A stretch of 64,000 nucleotides of DNA. It comes from CADEEN01 sp963816315. GTDB taxonomy: Bacteria > Pseudomonadota > Gammaproteobacteria > Burkholderiales > Burkholderiaceae_C. Shown one piece after another: positions 35,680 to 48,220 of this stretch. The notes beneath the pieces were generated by a model that was given only the letters and a program-made list of their open reading frames with translations, searched no databases and was not told the DNA's origin. The translations under genes and the position numbers were made by a program. The DNA lies in NCBI GenBank assembly GCA_963816315.1, contig CAWFJZ010000020.1:177326-241325 (forward strand), written 5' to 3'. Every line of letters starts with the position of its first letter. Within the stretch, counting starts at the first letter, position 1.

Positions 35680-37641
35680 ATGACCGTTCCACGCGGCTCG
35701 GCAGTCGCAGCAAGCAAACGCAAGCGCGCGCCGCAGCGCTACGACCTGTTGGTCGATAGCGTGCTCGACTACGCGATCTTCATGCTCGACCCCGAGGGCA
35801 TCGTGTTGTCCTGGAACACCGGCGCGGCGCGGCTGAAGGGCTATGAGGCCGACGAAATCGTCGGCCGCTCGTTCAAGCTCTTCTACCCCGATGACGCGGT
35901 GCAGGCACGCTGGCCGGACCATGAACTGACGGTGGCTGCGCAGCAAGGCCGCTTCGAGGACGAAGGCTGGCGCGTGCGCAAGGACGGCAGCCGCTTCTGG
36001 GCCAACGTCGTCATCACGCGCTTGCTCGGCGACGACGGCAGCCTGCGCGGCTTTGCCAAAATCACGCGCGACCTGACCGAGCGCCGCGAGCACGAAGAAG
36101 CCGTGCGCCGCAGCGAAGAGCAATTTCGCTTGCTGCTCGAATCGGTCAAGGACCACGCCATCTTCATGCTCACGCCCGCAGGCGAGGTGCTGACCTGGAA
36201 CTCCGGCGCCCAGGACATTTTCGGCTGGCCCGCGCAGGAAATCATCGGCCGACCTTTCTCGCTCTTCTTCACCGCCGAGGACGTGAGCGCCGCGGTGCCG
36301 GCGGCGGAGCTGCAGGCCGCGCTCGACCATGACCGTGCCGACGGCGCAGGCTGGCGCGTGCGCAAGGACGGCAGCGTGTTCTGGGCCCAGGCCGTGCTGG
36401 CGCCGGTGCGCGATGCGCAAGGCCGCCTGCGCGGCTTTGCCAAGGTGACGCGCGACATGAGCGGGCAACGCCGCTTGATCGAGTTGGAGCAGGCCAGCCA
36501 GCGCGTCAGCGTTTTTCTGGCGATGCTCGGCCATGAGCTGCGCAACCCGCTGGCGCCGATCCGCAACGCGATCAGCCTGATGCAGCGTCTGCCCGAGCTG
36601 CCGCCTTCACTGACGCGTCTGCGCGAAATCCTGGACCGCCAGGTGGTGCAGCTGTCGCGGCTGGTGGACGACCTGCTCGACGTCGGCCGCGTGGCCACCG
36701 GCAAGATCGTGCTCAAGCGCAGTCCGATCGACTACCGCGACGTGGTGCTGATGAGCGTCGAGGCGGCGCGTCCGCTGCTCGAGGCGCGCCGTCACCGCAT
36801 CGAGGTCGATCTGCCGCAGCGCCCGATAGCGATCAACGGCGACAGTGCGCGGCTGACGCAGGCGCTGCACAACCTGCTCAACAACGCCGCCAAGTACATG
36901 GACGACGGTGGCCGCATCGTCGTCGCGGCGAGCGCCGACGAGCGCCACGGCATCACGACCATCCGCGACGAAGGCCGCGGCATCGACCCCGAGGACGTCG
37001 AGCGCATCTTCGCGCTGTTCTACCAACAGGACCGCACCAGCTCGCGCGACGGCGGTCTGGGCATCGGCTTGAGCCTTGCACGCGCGTTGATCGAGGCTCA
37101 TGGCGGCCGGCTCGCCGCATCGAGCGAAGGCGCCGGCCGTGGCAGCACGTTCACGCTGACATTGCCGCTGCTGCTTGCCGCGGCAACGGCCTGTTCGCCG
37201 GCCGATCCTGCCGGCGGCGCGCGCGCCGGCACCTGGCGCGTGCTGGTGGTTGACGACAACGCCGACTCCGCCGACACCATGGCCGAGTTGCTGCGACTGC
37301 TCCACCATGACGTGCGGGTGGCTTACGGTGTGCGTCACGCGACCGAAGTGGTCCAACAGTTCGAACCCGAACTGGCGCTGCTCGATCTGAACATGCCGGA
37401 CGGCGACGGCTTCACGCTCGCGGCCCATTTGCGTGATCTGCGCCAGCGCCGCGATCGGCCGGGGCAGCCGCCGTTGTTCCTCGCCGCGATGACCGGCTAC
37501 GCGCAGGAAACCGACCGTGCGCGCACCCGCTCCGCGGGCTTCGATGCGCACCTGTCCAAACCCGTGGCGCTCGAAGACTTGCAGCGGTTGCTGGCCGATG
37601 CGCAAGAGCGTGTGGCCATCGTCCGCGGCCCTGATTCCTGA
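35680..37641 (+). CDS. Hybrid histidine kinase (PAS-PAS-HisKA-HATPase-REC)
   Basis: 653 residues, soluble. Two PAS domains in tandem (YAIFMLDPEGIVLSWNTGAA, LKGYEADEIVGRSFKLFYPD; HAIFMLTPAGEVLTWNSGAQ), each ending in a PAC segment, are followed by HisKA with the phospho-acceptor His in AMLGHELRNPLAPI and HATPase_c (LHNLLNNAAKY; DEGRGIDPEDVERIFALFYQ). A receiver with its Asp in LALLDLNMPDGDG ends the protein. The two PAS domains are closely similar, suggesting duplication. Start ATG 35680 with GGAG nine bases upstream. The next gene is another hybrid kinase on the same strand. Confidence 0.94.
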   Translation: MTVPRGSAVAASKRKRAPQRYDLLVDSVLDYAIFMLDPEGIVLSWNTGAARLKGYEADEIVGRSFKLFYPDDAVQARWPDHELTVAAQQGRFEDEGWRVRKDGSRFWANVVITRLLGDDGSLRGFAKITRDLTERREHEEAVRRSEEQFRLLLESVKDHAIFMLTPAGEVLTWNSGAQDIFGWPAQEIIGRPFSLFFTAEDVSAAVPAAELQAALDHDRADGAGWRVRKDGSVFWAQAVLAPVRDAQGRLRGFAKVTRDMSGQRRLIELEQASQRVSVFLAMLGHELRNPLAPIRNAISLMQRLPELPPSLTRLREILDRQVVQLSRLVDDLLDVGRVATGKIVLKRSPIDYRDVVLMSVEAARPLLEARRHRIEVDLPQRPIAINGDSARLTQALHNLLNNAAKYMDDGGRIVVAASADERHGITTIRDEGRGIDPEDVERIFALFYQQDRTSSRDGGLGIGLSLARALIEAHGGRLAASSEGAGRGSTFTLTLPLLLAAATACSPADPAGGARAGTWRVLVVDDNADSADTMAELLRLLHHDVRVAYGVRHATEVVQQFEPELALLDLNMPDGDGFTLAAHLRDLRQRRDRPGQPPLFLAAMTGYAQETDRARTRSAGFDAHLSKPVALEDLQRLLADAQERVAIVRGPDS

Positions 37642-37704
37642 CCGTGCTGCGCATCGCTGAGACCGTGACAAGTCTTTTTCGGCAAAGCAGAATTGCCTGA
37701 CACC

Positions 37705-41481
<3,777 letters not shown>

Positions 41482-41548
41482 CGGCCGATCGCCAGGCATC
41501 CCCCTTGCCACCAGCGAGCGTGGGCCAATGGGGGTCCAGAGTGATGGG

Positions 41549-42043
41549 TCAGGCCGCACCCTGCGTGCCCGGTGGCTGGAACACGACTCGAAAGCGCTCA
41601 CAGACGACAAGCATGTTCTCGTTCGGAGTGCGCCCGATACGCGCACACTCGCCGGCGAAGAACTTTGTATGATTCCTTCGCCACGACTCGAGCGTGCCGT
41701 CGTCTTCGCCTTCGGTGCGGGCAAAGTCTTCAGTGACCTCGTTGAACGGCACGACCTCGACCGCCGTCGTCTCGATGATGCACAGCGGCTGCTTCGACCA
41801 CGAGGTGACGATGCTCAGGTCTCCGACTTTGGGCTGTGGGACCGGATCGTGTTCGTACCGCCAGGCAAGGCTCGCGGTCGCGCGCTTGACGCCACTCAGC
41901 ACGAGAGCATTCAGCGCCTTGGCCATGCGCTCGCTGTCGCCGAACGCGAACGCCTCCAAGAATCGCTCGCGGCGGCGCAGCTCGGGATGAAGCTGCTCGC
42001 CGGCAGCCCAGAAGTCTTCATATTCCAGCGGGACGAGCGCCAT
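41549..42043 (-). CDS. ASCH-domain protein
   Basis: 164 residues from ATG 42043 (MALVPLEYEDFWAAGEQLHP). The PUA-like ASCH fold is seen in FGDSERMAKALNALVLSGVK, RATASLAWRYEHDPVPQPKV, GDLSIVTSWSKQPLCIIETT and EGEDDGTLESWRRNHTKFF, with the conserved GxKxAT segment (SGVKRAT). ASCH proteins bind RNA; some are N4-acetylcytidine amidohydrolases. It sits between two kinase genes on the opposite strand and seems unrelated to them. Confidence 0.85.
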   Translation of the reverse strand: MALVPLEYEDFWAAGEQLHPELRRRERFLEAFAFGDSERMAKALNALVLSGVKRATASLAWRYEHDPVPQPKVGDLSIVTSWSKQPLCIIETTAVEVVPFNEVTEDFARTEGEDDGTLESWRRNHTKFFAGECARIGRTPNENMLVVCERFRVVFQPPGTQGAA

Positions 42044-42141
42044 GAGGCATCCATTTTGAGGGCCGACGCGGCCCTTGTCTTTTTGTCGGCTGCCCATAGA
42101 CTCGCCGCGTTCGGACACTTCACAACGCCCTGGTGACATCG

Positions 42142-44284
42142 ATGCCGTTGGCCGACAGGAGGGAGGCTGCGCCGAGCAGGACGCTGCGCCGGCTGCAGGC
42201 CACGATCTGGCTGGCCGCCGCGGTGCCGCTGTTGCTGTTCATGGTCGTGGCCTTTGCCCTGCACCAGCGCACGCTCGCCGAAGCGCGCCTGCGCGTGGAC
42301 AGCGCGGCGCGCATCGCCGAAGAAAATGCGCTGAAGGTCTTCGAGACCAACACCGCCCTGCTCAACCTCGTCGCCGACGCGCTCGGCGACGATGCCGAAG
42401 ACCGCTTGCGTGCGCGCGAGCGCTCGCTGCACGATCAGATGGTGCGCATGACGGCCAACCTGCGCCACTTGCAGGGCCTGTTCGTGATCGGGCCGAGCGG
42501 GCAGCATGGTCGCCAACAACCGCGCCTTTCCGGCGCCGCCGGTCAATGTCACCGACCGCGCCTTCTTCCGCCATCACCGCCAAGGCGGCACGCAGCCATT
42601 TTTCACCGAGGTGCTGACCAGCCGCACCACCGGCGAGCCGTTCTTCGACATGAGCCTGCGCCGCAACGGCCGTGGCGGCGAGATGACGGCGGTGCTGTCG
42701 GCGAGCCTGGCGCCGCAGTACTTCGCCGACTTCTACAGGGACCTGGCGGCCAAGGACCGCGATCTCCACATCGAACTGCGCCATGCCGGCGGCGCGCTGC
42801 TGGCCGGCTGGCCGCGCGCACCGGCCAGCGCCGACATCGCCGGCGGGTCCGCGAGCGCAAGCGGCGCCAGCGCGTCACGAGACGACGACGGGCAGCGCAT
42901 CGTCGCCGAGCGGCCACTGGCCCGCTACCCGGTGCGCATCGCGGCGTGGATCGAACCATCGGCCGCGTTGACGCCATGGTGGCGCCAACTCGCCGTGCTG
43001 GCAGGCTTCGTCTTCCCGATTTCGCTGGCGCTGATGTACGTCGCCTGGCTGGCCTTGCAACGCACGCAGCGCTCGATCGCGGTGGCGCAGCAGCTGCACG
43101 ACGAAACGGCGCAGCGATTGCAGATCGAAGACAGCCTGCGCCAGGCGCAGAAGCTCGAAGCATTGGGCCGCCTGGGCGGCGGCGTGGCCCACGACGTCAA
43201 CAACCTGTTGATGGTGATTGCCAACAACGTCTATCTGCACCGAAGGCTGCAACCGTCGGTGGCCGACAGCCCGCACCTGGCAGCGATCGAGCGCGCCGTG
43301 GCCGGCGGCAGCAAACTGACGAGGCAGTTGCTGTCGTTCGCGCACCGTCAGCCGCTGCGCCCCGAGCGCGTGCGGCTGCAGGAGCACCTGCCGCACATCG
43401 AGGCGCTGATCGGGCCGGCCACCGGCTCTTCGGTGCGCGTCGAGATTCGTGTCGAGGCCGACACCGCGCCGATCGAAGTCGATGTCGCCGAGCTGCAACT
43501 GGCCCTGCTCAACCTGGCCATCAATGCGCGCGATGCCATGCCCAGCGGCGGCTCGCTGCAGATTCACGCGGCCAACGCGGCGGCCGGCGCCGCGCGCGGC
43601 TTGGGCGGCGAATTCGTCGTCATCAGCGTGCAGGACAGCGGCAGCGGCGTCGCGCCCGAGCTGCTGCAACGGGTGTTCGAGCCCTTCTTCACCACCAAGC
43701 AGGTCGGCAAGGGCACCGGGCTGGGCCTGTCGCAGGTCTATGGCTTTTGCACACGCGCCGGTGGCACGGCCACCTTCGACAGCCGCGTCGGCGAGGGCTC
43801 GACGGTGCGCTTGTACTTTCCCGTCGCGCGGCCCGACGAGGCACCGGCACCGGCACCGGCACCGGCGGCAGCGGCGCCGGCACGGACAGCATCACGCGTG
43901 CCGCTGGTCGCGGCGCCGCCCGAAGCGCAGGCGCTGCCCGGCGTGCGTGTGCTGCTGGTCGAAGACAACCCGGAACTGGCGTACACCACTGCCGGCCTGC
44001 TCGAATCGCTCGGCTGCGAGGTGCGCCGACTCGACAACGCCGACCTGGCGCTCGAGCTGCTGCGCACCGAAGCCGCGCGCTTCGACCTCGTGCTCAGCGA
44101 CATCGTGATGGGCGGCACGGCAGACGGCATCGACCTGGCCAAGCGCATCAAGACCGACCACCCTGCGCTGCCGATCGTGCTGATGAGCGGCTACACGGAC
44201 TCGCTCGATCGCGCCGCTGCGCTCGGCGTGACCGTGTTGACCAAACCCTGCTCGCCGGATGCGCTGCTGGCGGCGATCCGCTGA
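42142..44284 (+). CDS. Membrane sensor hybrid kinase with receiver (frameshifted)
   Basis: About 713 residues if whole. Layout: membrane segment 1 (ATIWLAAAVPLLLFMVVAFA), a Cache-like periplasmic domain (broken near 42500 by an extra base; removing it joins FVIGPSGSMVANNRAFPAPP), membrane segment 2 (LAVLAGFVFPISLALMYVAW), then HisKA with His in LGGGVAHDVNNLLMVIANNV. HATPase (INARDAMPSGG, FEPFFTTKQVGKGTGLGLSQ), an Ala/Pro linker and a C-terminal REC (VLLVEDNPELAYTTAGLLES, LVLSDIVMGGTADGIDLA) follow. This is the NtrB/ArcB-like GHKL type with a FixL-like H-box. ATG 42142 preferred, GTG 42133 possible. Convergent with the receiver gene, with no gap. Confidence 0.88.
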
Positions 44285-44716
44285 TCAGCCCGGGCGGAGC
44301 AACTGGCGCAGAAACGCCAGGTCGATCGGCTTGGTGAGCGTGTAGTCGAAAGCATCGAACTCTTTGGCGACGCGGACGTCGCTCGTGCCCCAGCCGGTGA
44401 TGGCGATCAGCACGATGTCCGAGTCGTAGAGCTCGCGCAAACGCCGCACGAGCTCGAAGCCGGTCATGCCCGGCATGTCGATGTCGGTGAGGACGCAGAT
44501 CGGTTTGTGTTCGGCGATGACGGCCAGCGCGGTGTCGCCGTCGGTCGCCGTGCGCACGTCGAAGCCGTCCGCCGTCAGCACCTCGGCGAGTGTGCCGGCC
44601 AGTTCGTGGTGGTCGTCCACGACGACGATGCGTTCGCCGTCGCTCACCGCAGGCTCGCAGGGCGCGGGCTGTGGCCAAACGACGGCAAGGACTTCCTGTT
44701 TTGGGGCGTCATACAT
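44285..44716 (-). CDS. Stand-alone receiver domain protein
   Basis: 143 residues. After a short N-terminal extension (MYDAPKQEVLAVVWPQ) comes one REC domain: RIVVVDDHHELAGTLAEVL with the acidic pair, phospho-acceptor Asp in CVLTDIDMPGMTGFELVRR, Thr switch in LIAITGWG and Lys in TLTKPID. There is no DNA-binding output, so it probably relays phosphate between the surrounding hybrid kinases or acts by protein contact. GGAGG precedes the ATG at 44716. Its stop is immediately adjacent to the stop of the convergent hybrid kinase. Confidence 0.92.
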   Translation of the reverse strand: MYDAPKQEVLAVVWPQPAPCEPAVSDGERIVVVDDHHELAGTLAEVLTADGFDVRTATDGDTALAVIAEHKPICVLTDIDMPGMTGFELVRRLRELYDSDIVLIAITGWGTSDVRVAKEFDAFDYTLTKPIDLAFLRQLLRPG

Positions 44717-44761
44717 GATCCTCCAGTAGGCAAATTTTGTTCCCACCGTCAGCACGCGGCT

Positions 44762-44775
44762 ATGTCATTTGACAT
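44762..44775. promoter_or_regulatory. Perfect palindrome ATGTCATTTGACAT between divergent genes
   Basis: Six-base arms ATGTCA/TGACAT around TT, 46 bp upstream of the receiver gene start and 88 bp upstream of the 44863 gene. It is AT-rich compared with its surroundings and adjoins the GTAGG-N6-CCGAC motif. A plausible operator for the divergent promoters. Confidence 0.4.
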
Positions 44776-44788
44776 TCTGCCCGGCGTT

Positions 44789-44804
44789 GTAGGACTGCCC
44801 CGAC
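44789..44804. promoter_or_regulatory. GTAGG-N6-CCGAC motif upstream of small stress genes
   Basis: 16-bp element GTAGGACTGCCCCGAC, followed by AG. The same GTAGG-N6-CCKAC layout occurs at 51275-51290 and 55329-55344, each time in front of stress-type genes. It lies 59 bp before the ATG at 44863. Confidence 0.45.
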
Positions 44805-44862
44805 AGCAGCATGCATCGCCGTCCGGCGCACGGCCGTTGCCGCCCAACTTAGAGTCAGAGCC

Positions 44863-45132
44863 ATGGATGACGACGACGAACTCTATTGGCGCAAGCACTT
44901 CATGCGCCAGCCGTTCTACTTCGATGGCCTGGCCTTCGAGGACTACGCGCCCGCGCTGCGCATGGGACACGCCCACTCTCGTGAAGACACGTTGTTCGAA
45001 GACGTGCAGTGCCGCCTCGGCGCCGAGTGGGAAGCGATCAAAGGCCGCTCGCGTCTGGCCTGGTTCGAGGCCCGGCACGCGGCGCGTGCGGCGTGGCAGC
45101 GCTCGGTCGATCGCCGCAGGACGATGGCATGA
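44863..45132 (+). CDS. Small conserved-type protein of unknown function, 89 aa
   Basis: Contains MDDDDELYWRKHFMRQPFYF, FEDYAPALRMGHAHSREDTL and a C-terminal helix with WFEARHAARAAWQRS. The pattern WRxxFxxxPYxxxxxxFxDYxPAYRxG ... WxxARHAxRxAW is shared by a small hypothetical family found near CsbD and BON genes in betaproteobacteria as I recall. No known function. Its stop overlaps the next start by 4 bp. A shared promoter motif lies upstream. Confidence 0.75.
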   Translation: MDDDDELYWRKHFMRQPFYFDGLAFEDYAPALRMGHAHSREDTLFEDVQCRLGAEWEAIKGRSRLAWFEARHAARAAWQRSVDRRRTMA

Positions 45133-45341
45133 CCACCGCCAGCGCCGACATCAAAGGCATCGTCGAATACCGCCTCGGTGACGGGCCGCTGTGCAGCGTG
45201 CCGCAGGGGCCGGTCGAGATCGAGACCGGGGCCGACGACGTGACGATCAGCTGGGGCAGCGCCGAGACGCGGCAGTCCGCAGCCATACCGGCCAGCGACT
45301 TTTCGCGCTACGTCGCCGACAAGGCGATCGTCATTCACTGA
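45129..45341 (+). CDS. Small acidic protein of unknown function, 70 aa
   Basis: MTTASADIKGIVEYRLGDGP, LCSVPQGPVEIETGADDVTI and SWGSAETRQSAAIPASDFSR form a compact beta-rich chain without membrane segments. The ATG overlaps the TGA of the preceding gene (ATGA), so translation is coupled. No family recognised. Confidence 0.65.
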   Translation: MTTASADIKGIVEYRLGDGPLCSVPQGPVEIETGADDVTISWGSAETRQSAAIPASDFSRYVADKAIVIH

Positions 45342-45357
45342 TTCGCGAAGGTTGGCC

Positions 45358-45504
45358 GTGAACACTCTTGCGCTTGCTCTGGTGGTTGTGCTGTCGCTGG
45401 CGTCGCTCGGCGTCGCGGCCTGGACATGGTGGGCACTCAACAGTGTCAGTGAATTGCAGATCGAGTTCGGCCGCTTCGAAGCCAAGCACTTCGAGATCGA
45501 GTGA
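45358..45504 (+). CDS. 48-residue membrane protein
   Basis: GTG 45358 to TGA 45502-45504 encodes NTLALALVVVLSLASLGVAA WTWWALNS in sequence, one membrane helix, then a short acidic tail (VSELQIEFGRFEAKHFEIE). It starts 16 bp after the preceding small gene, probably the third gene of that unit. The hydrophobic helix bounded by Trp residues argues for a real product. Function unknown. Confidence 0.55.
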   Translation: MNTLALALVVVLSLASLGVAAWTWWALNSVSELQIEFGRFEAKHFEIE

Positions 45505-45643
45505 GCAGGTCTGCGCCGGGGCGAGATGTCGAAAACCTCGGAGTACGGCCGCCCGCGCGCGGTTGCACACCGTCGGCGAAATGCGCAGCGGCCGGCTGCC
45601 CGCTGCCGACCGCTCGCTGGCCAGGGTCAGGCCGAAGTAGGAC

Positions 45644-46780
45644 TCACGTCGCGGCGAACTTGGGCACGACGTTGGGAAGATAGGCCGAGAAAACCGTTCC
45701 CGCCTGGTCCGACCTGACGTCGATCCGGCCGCCGTGGCGCTTGGCGACTTCGGAGGCGATGAACAAGCCGAGGCCAAGGCCGCTCTCCACGCCCGGCGCC
45801 AACTCGTCGCCTCGCTTCAGAGGTTGGATCAGGCGCGAGAGCTGCGCCGGATCAACCGCCTGTCCCTGATTCGTAACGTCGATGCGGATCTCCCGCTCGT
45901 CGCCTGTCAGCACCACCTCGACGGGCGTGTCCGACGCCCCATGGGTCAGGCCGTTGACGATCAGGTTGCTCAGCAACTGCTGCATGCGACTCACGTCCCA
46001 GGCACCGATCTTGGCGTCGCGCGCTTGAAAACGAATCTGCCGATCGGGGTAGGCGGCGGCCAGTTCTCTCACCGTGTCGTTGACGACGACGTTGAGGTCC
46101 GTTTGCGCGCGCTCGATGCTGATGCCCAGACCCAACTGCAGCTTGTTGAAATCCAGCAAGTCGTCGAGCAGCGTTTTCATCCGCCCTCCGCTGGTGATCA
46201 GACGGCCCGCCGCTTGCGATACCTTTTCACCGGCATTCAGCGCAGCGAGGTACTTGGCCGTCATCTGAATGGCCTGCAGCGGGCTTCGCATGTCGTGACC
46301 GAGCATGCCGAGCATCAGGTTGCGCGACTGATCCACCTTGGCGCTGAAAAAGTCCACCGATTCGGCGAGCGCTTGATCGATCGCCTCGTTGAAGCGGATC
46401 AGATCGACGAAATCGGTGTCCGCCGTGAGAGGGTGCTTCGCACCCCACAAGCGCAGCACGCTGGCCCGCAGCGCGCGGTACTCGGCTGCCAGCTGCTTGA
46501 TGTTGAAGCCGCCGCGCGCGCGCATCACGGCGTGGGTTTGAGCCGCGGTTTCACTCGCGTTCAATGGCACCGGCGCGAGCCCCAGAGATTTTTGCCGCTG
46601 CTGCTCACTGCTCTGCGCCGCCCGCAGATCCTCTGCAACCGCCTGCAGGATGTGCTCTGCGTGATCTCGCAGCGCCAACGAATCCATGCCTTCCGCGGCC
46701 GGCAGCAGCGTGCGCGCGAACGCCTCCCACTCCGCGAGGATGCTCTCCATGTCATCGACGATGAAGTCGGCAAGTTTCAT
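45644..46780 (-). CDS. Sensor histidine kinase with RsbRD-like N-terminal domain
   Basis: 378 residues, soluble. The N-terminal ~150 residues are helical and globin/RsbRD-like (MKLADFIVDDMESILAEWEA; HAEHILQAVAEDLRAAQSSE; FNIKQLAAEYRALRASVLRL; LIRFNEAIDQALAESVDFFS). HisKA follows with His in LGMLGHDMRSPLQAIQMTAK, then HATPase_c (QLLSNLIVNGLTHGA; GVESGLGLGLFIASEVAKRH). This architecture is common in stress-linked kinases of betaproteobacteria. No receiver is fused; the nearby stand-alone receiver (44285-44716) is a possible partner. Confidence 0.92.
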   Translation of the reverse strand: MKLADFIVDDMESILAEWEAFARTLLPAAEGMDSLALRDHAEHILQAVAEDLRAAQSSEQQRQKSLGLAPVPLNASETAAQTHAVMRARGGFNIKQLAAEYRALRASVLRLWGAKHPLTADTDFVDLIRFNEAIDQALAESVDFFSAKVDQSRNLMLGMLGHDMRSPLQAIQMTAKYLAALNAGEKVSQAAGRLITSGGRMKTLLDDLLDFNKLQLGLGISIERAQTDLNVVVNDTVRELAAAYPDRQIRFQARDAKIGAWDVSRMQQLLSNLIVNGLTHGASDTPVEVVLTGDEREIRIDVTNQGQAVDPAQLSRLIQPLKRGDELAPGVESGLGLGLFIASEVAKRHGGRIDVRSDQAGTVFSAYLPNVVPKFAAT

Positions 46781-46868
46781 TTGAATGTGCTCGCGGTTGG
46801 CGCCCAGGTTGACGAAGGCAGCATAGTCTCACCCGGTAAGGACGCCGATCCACAGGCCCCACGGCGCC

Positions 46869-47471
46869 TCATGCAAAGCCTTCGCGCTGCGCCACCGAGC
46901 GCGCGTCGCTGCTCCACACATCGATGCGCAGATCGGCTTCGACGCATTGGGTCAGGCGCGGCAACGCGAGCGCGGCGTCGAGCTGCGCGTGCACGGCATC
47001 GCCCGACAGCGCGCAACCGTCGATCGGCCGGCGCCAGTGGCAGGCGATAACGGTGCCGCCTTCCTCCAGCGACGCCCGCGCCCGCGCGGCCAGCGTGTCG
47101 ATCTCGCCGGCGCCCAGGTAGTAGCCGAACTCGCTGATCACGATCAGATCGAAGCGCTCGTCGTCGGGCCACTGCTGCGGCAACCAGGCCTGTCGCACTT
47201 CGACGTGGTGATGGTGGGCCAGCCGTGCCCTGCTGATGGCCACGGCGCCGGCAGCGCCGTCGCAGGCGAGCAGACGGTCGCAGCGTGTGGCCAGCAGCGC
47301 GGAGAGTTCGCCATTGGCGCACGCCGGCTCGAAGGCGCAGCGATAGCGCCGCGCGGGCAGGCAGGCCAGCGTCAAGCCGCGTTTGCGCTCTTCGTACCAG
47401 CGCGAGCGGTAGCGCCACGGGTCCGCGTCGGCACTGAACAACGCTTCGAAGCGGGCAGCGTCGTACGTCAT
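46869..47471 (-). CDS. NodS-like SAM-dependent methyltransferase
   Basis: 200 residues. MTYDAARFEALFSADADPWR and YRSRWYEERKRGLTLACLPA match the NodS/nodulation methyltransferase start, followed by a modified SAM loop AFEPACANGELSALLA, the acidic ribose-binding end LACD, and the post-motif FDLIVISEFGYYLGAGEIDT. NodS N-methylates the glucosamine end of Nod factors. Here it is the last gene of a four-gene overlapping cassette: its ATG overlaps the deacetylase stop (ATGA). Methylation of an amino group exposed by that deacetylase is a natural inference. Confidence 0.88.
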   Translation of the reverse strand: MTYDAARFEALFSADADPWRYRSRWYEERKRGLTLACLPARRYRCAFEPACANGELSALLATRCDRLLACDGAAGAVAISRARLAHHHHVEVRQAWLPQQWPDDERFDLIVISEFGYYLGAGEIDTLAARARASLEEGGTVIACHWRRPIDGCALSGDAVHAQLDAALALPRLTQCVEADLRIDVWSSDARSVAQREGFA

Positions 47472-48220
47472 GACACGAAGTAGTACTCGCGCGAGCGCCG
47501 CGAGCGCGCGACGATCGCCTCACCCAGCACCGGCGGCGTGTCGGCGCCGCGCGGCAGCAACTGGCTGGCGTGGGCGCGCAACGCCGAGCGCTTTTGCGCC
47601 TGCACCGCAGGCGGCAACGGCAGCGCGATCAAGCGGTGCCACGGCACGCGCGTGTCGCCCGGCGTTGACCAATGCCACATCCAGATCGGCGTCTCGAGCA
47701 AGCGGCTGCCCGTGTGCGCGCAAGCCTTGACCGCCGCGCGCGCGCTGGCCTCGTGGTCGGGATGGCCGTCGAAGCGCCAGGGCACGACCACGGTGTCGCT
47801 GCGCCGCAGCGCGCCGGCCAGCCTGTCGGCCAAGCGCTGCTCATGCGGCGCCACGTGGCCGTCGGGCAGAGACAGGCGCAGCACGTTGTCCGTGCGCGGC
47901 ATCAGATGGCGCAGCCCTTCGGCCGATTCGGCGCGGCGCAGCGCCGCCAACTTGGCGCTGCTCGGCACCGCCAAGGGACGGTGGCTCGCCTCGCCGTCGG
48001 TCACGGCGACAACCAGGCATTCGCGCCCCGCCGCGGCGTGCATCGCGAGCAGGCCGCCACAGCCCAGGATTTCGTCGTCCGGGTGCGGCGAGACGACGAC
48101 CAGCCTGGCCGCGGGCAGCGGCAGCACGTCGCTGCGCAGCAGTTCGGTGGCCAGCGTGTCCAGCCACGGCAGCCACGCCCACTCCGGCGTCGGCCGATCG
48201 TCGATCAGCGGCTCGCGCAT
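47468..48220 (-). CDS. PIG-L/LmbE family deacetylase
   Basis: 250 residues. The zinc motif VVSPHPDDEILGCGGLLAMH contains the His and Asp-Asp pair, and the second metal His is in FDGHPDHEASARAAV. TDGEASHRPL lies between. The family removes acetyl groups from GlcNAc-type sugars. ATG 48220 overlaps the preceding stop in TGATG; ATG 48232 is an in-frame alternative. It sits between the acyl-CoA dehydrogenase-like gene and the NodS-like methyltransferase gene in the cassette. Confidence 0.92.
   Translation of the reverse strand: MREPLIDDRPTPEWAWLPWLDTLATELLRSDVLPLPAARLVVVSPHPDDEILGCGGLLAMHAAAGRECLVVAVTDGEASHRPLAVPSSAKLAALRRAESAEGLRHLMPRTDNVLRLSLPDGHVAPHEQRLADRLAGALRRSDTVVVPWRFDGHPDHEASARAAVKACAHTGSRLLETPIWMWHWSTPGDTRVPWHRLIALPLPPAVQAQKRSALRAHASQLLPRGADTPPVLGEAIVARSRRSREYYFVS

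Noticed and set aside
45505..45643. Possible gene remnant in the spacer (minus-strand reading ESYFGLTLASERSAAGSRPL)
   Set aside because: Faintly resembles an outer-membrane protein segment, but no start, signal peptide or continuing frame supports it.
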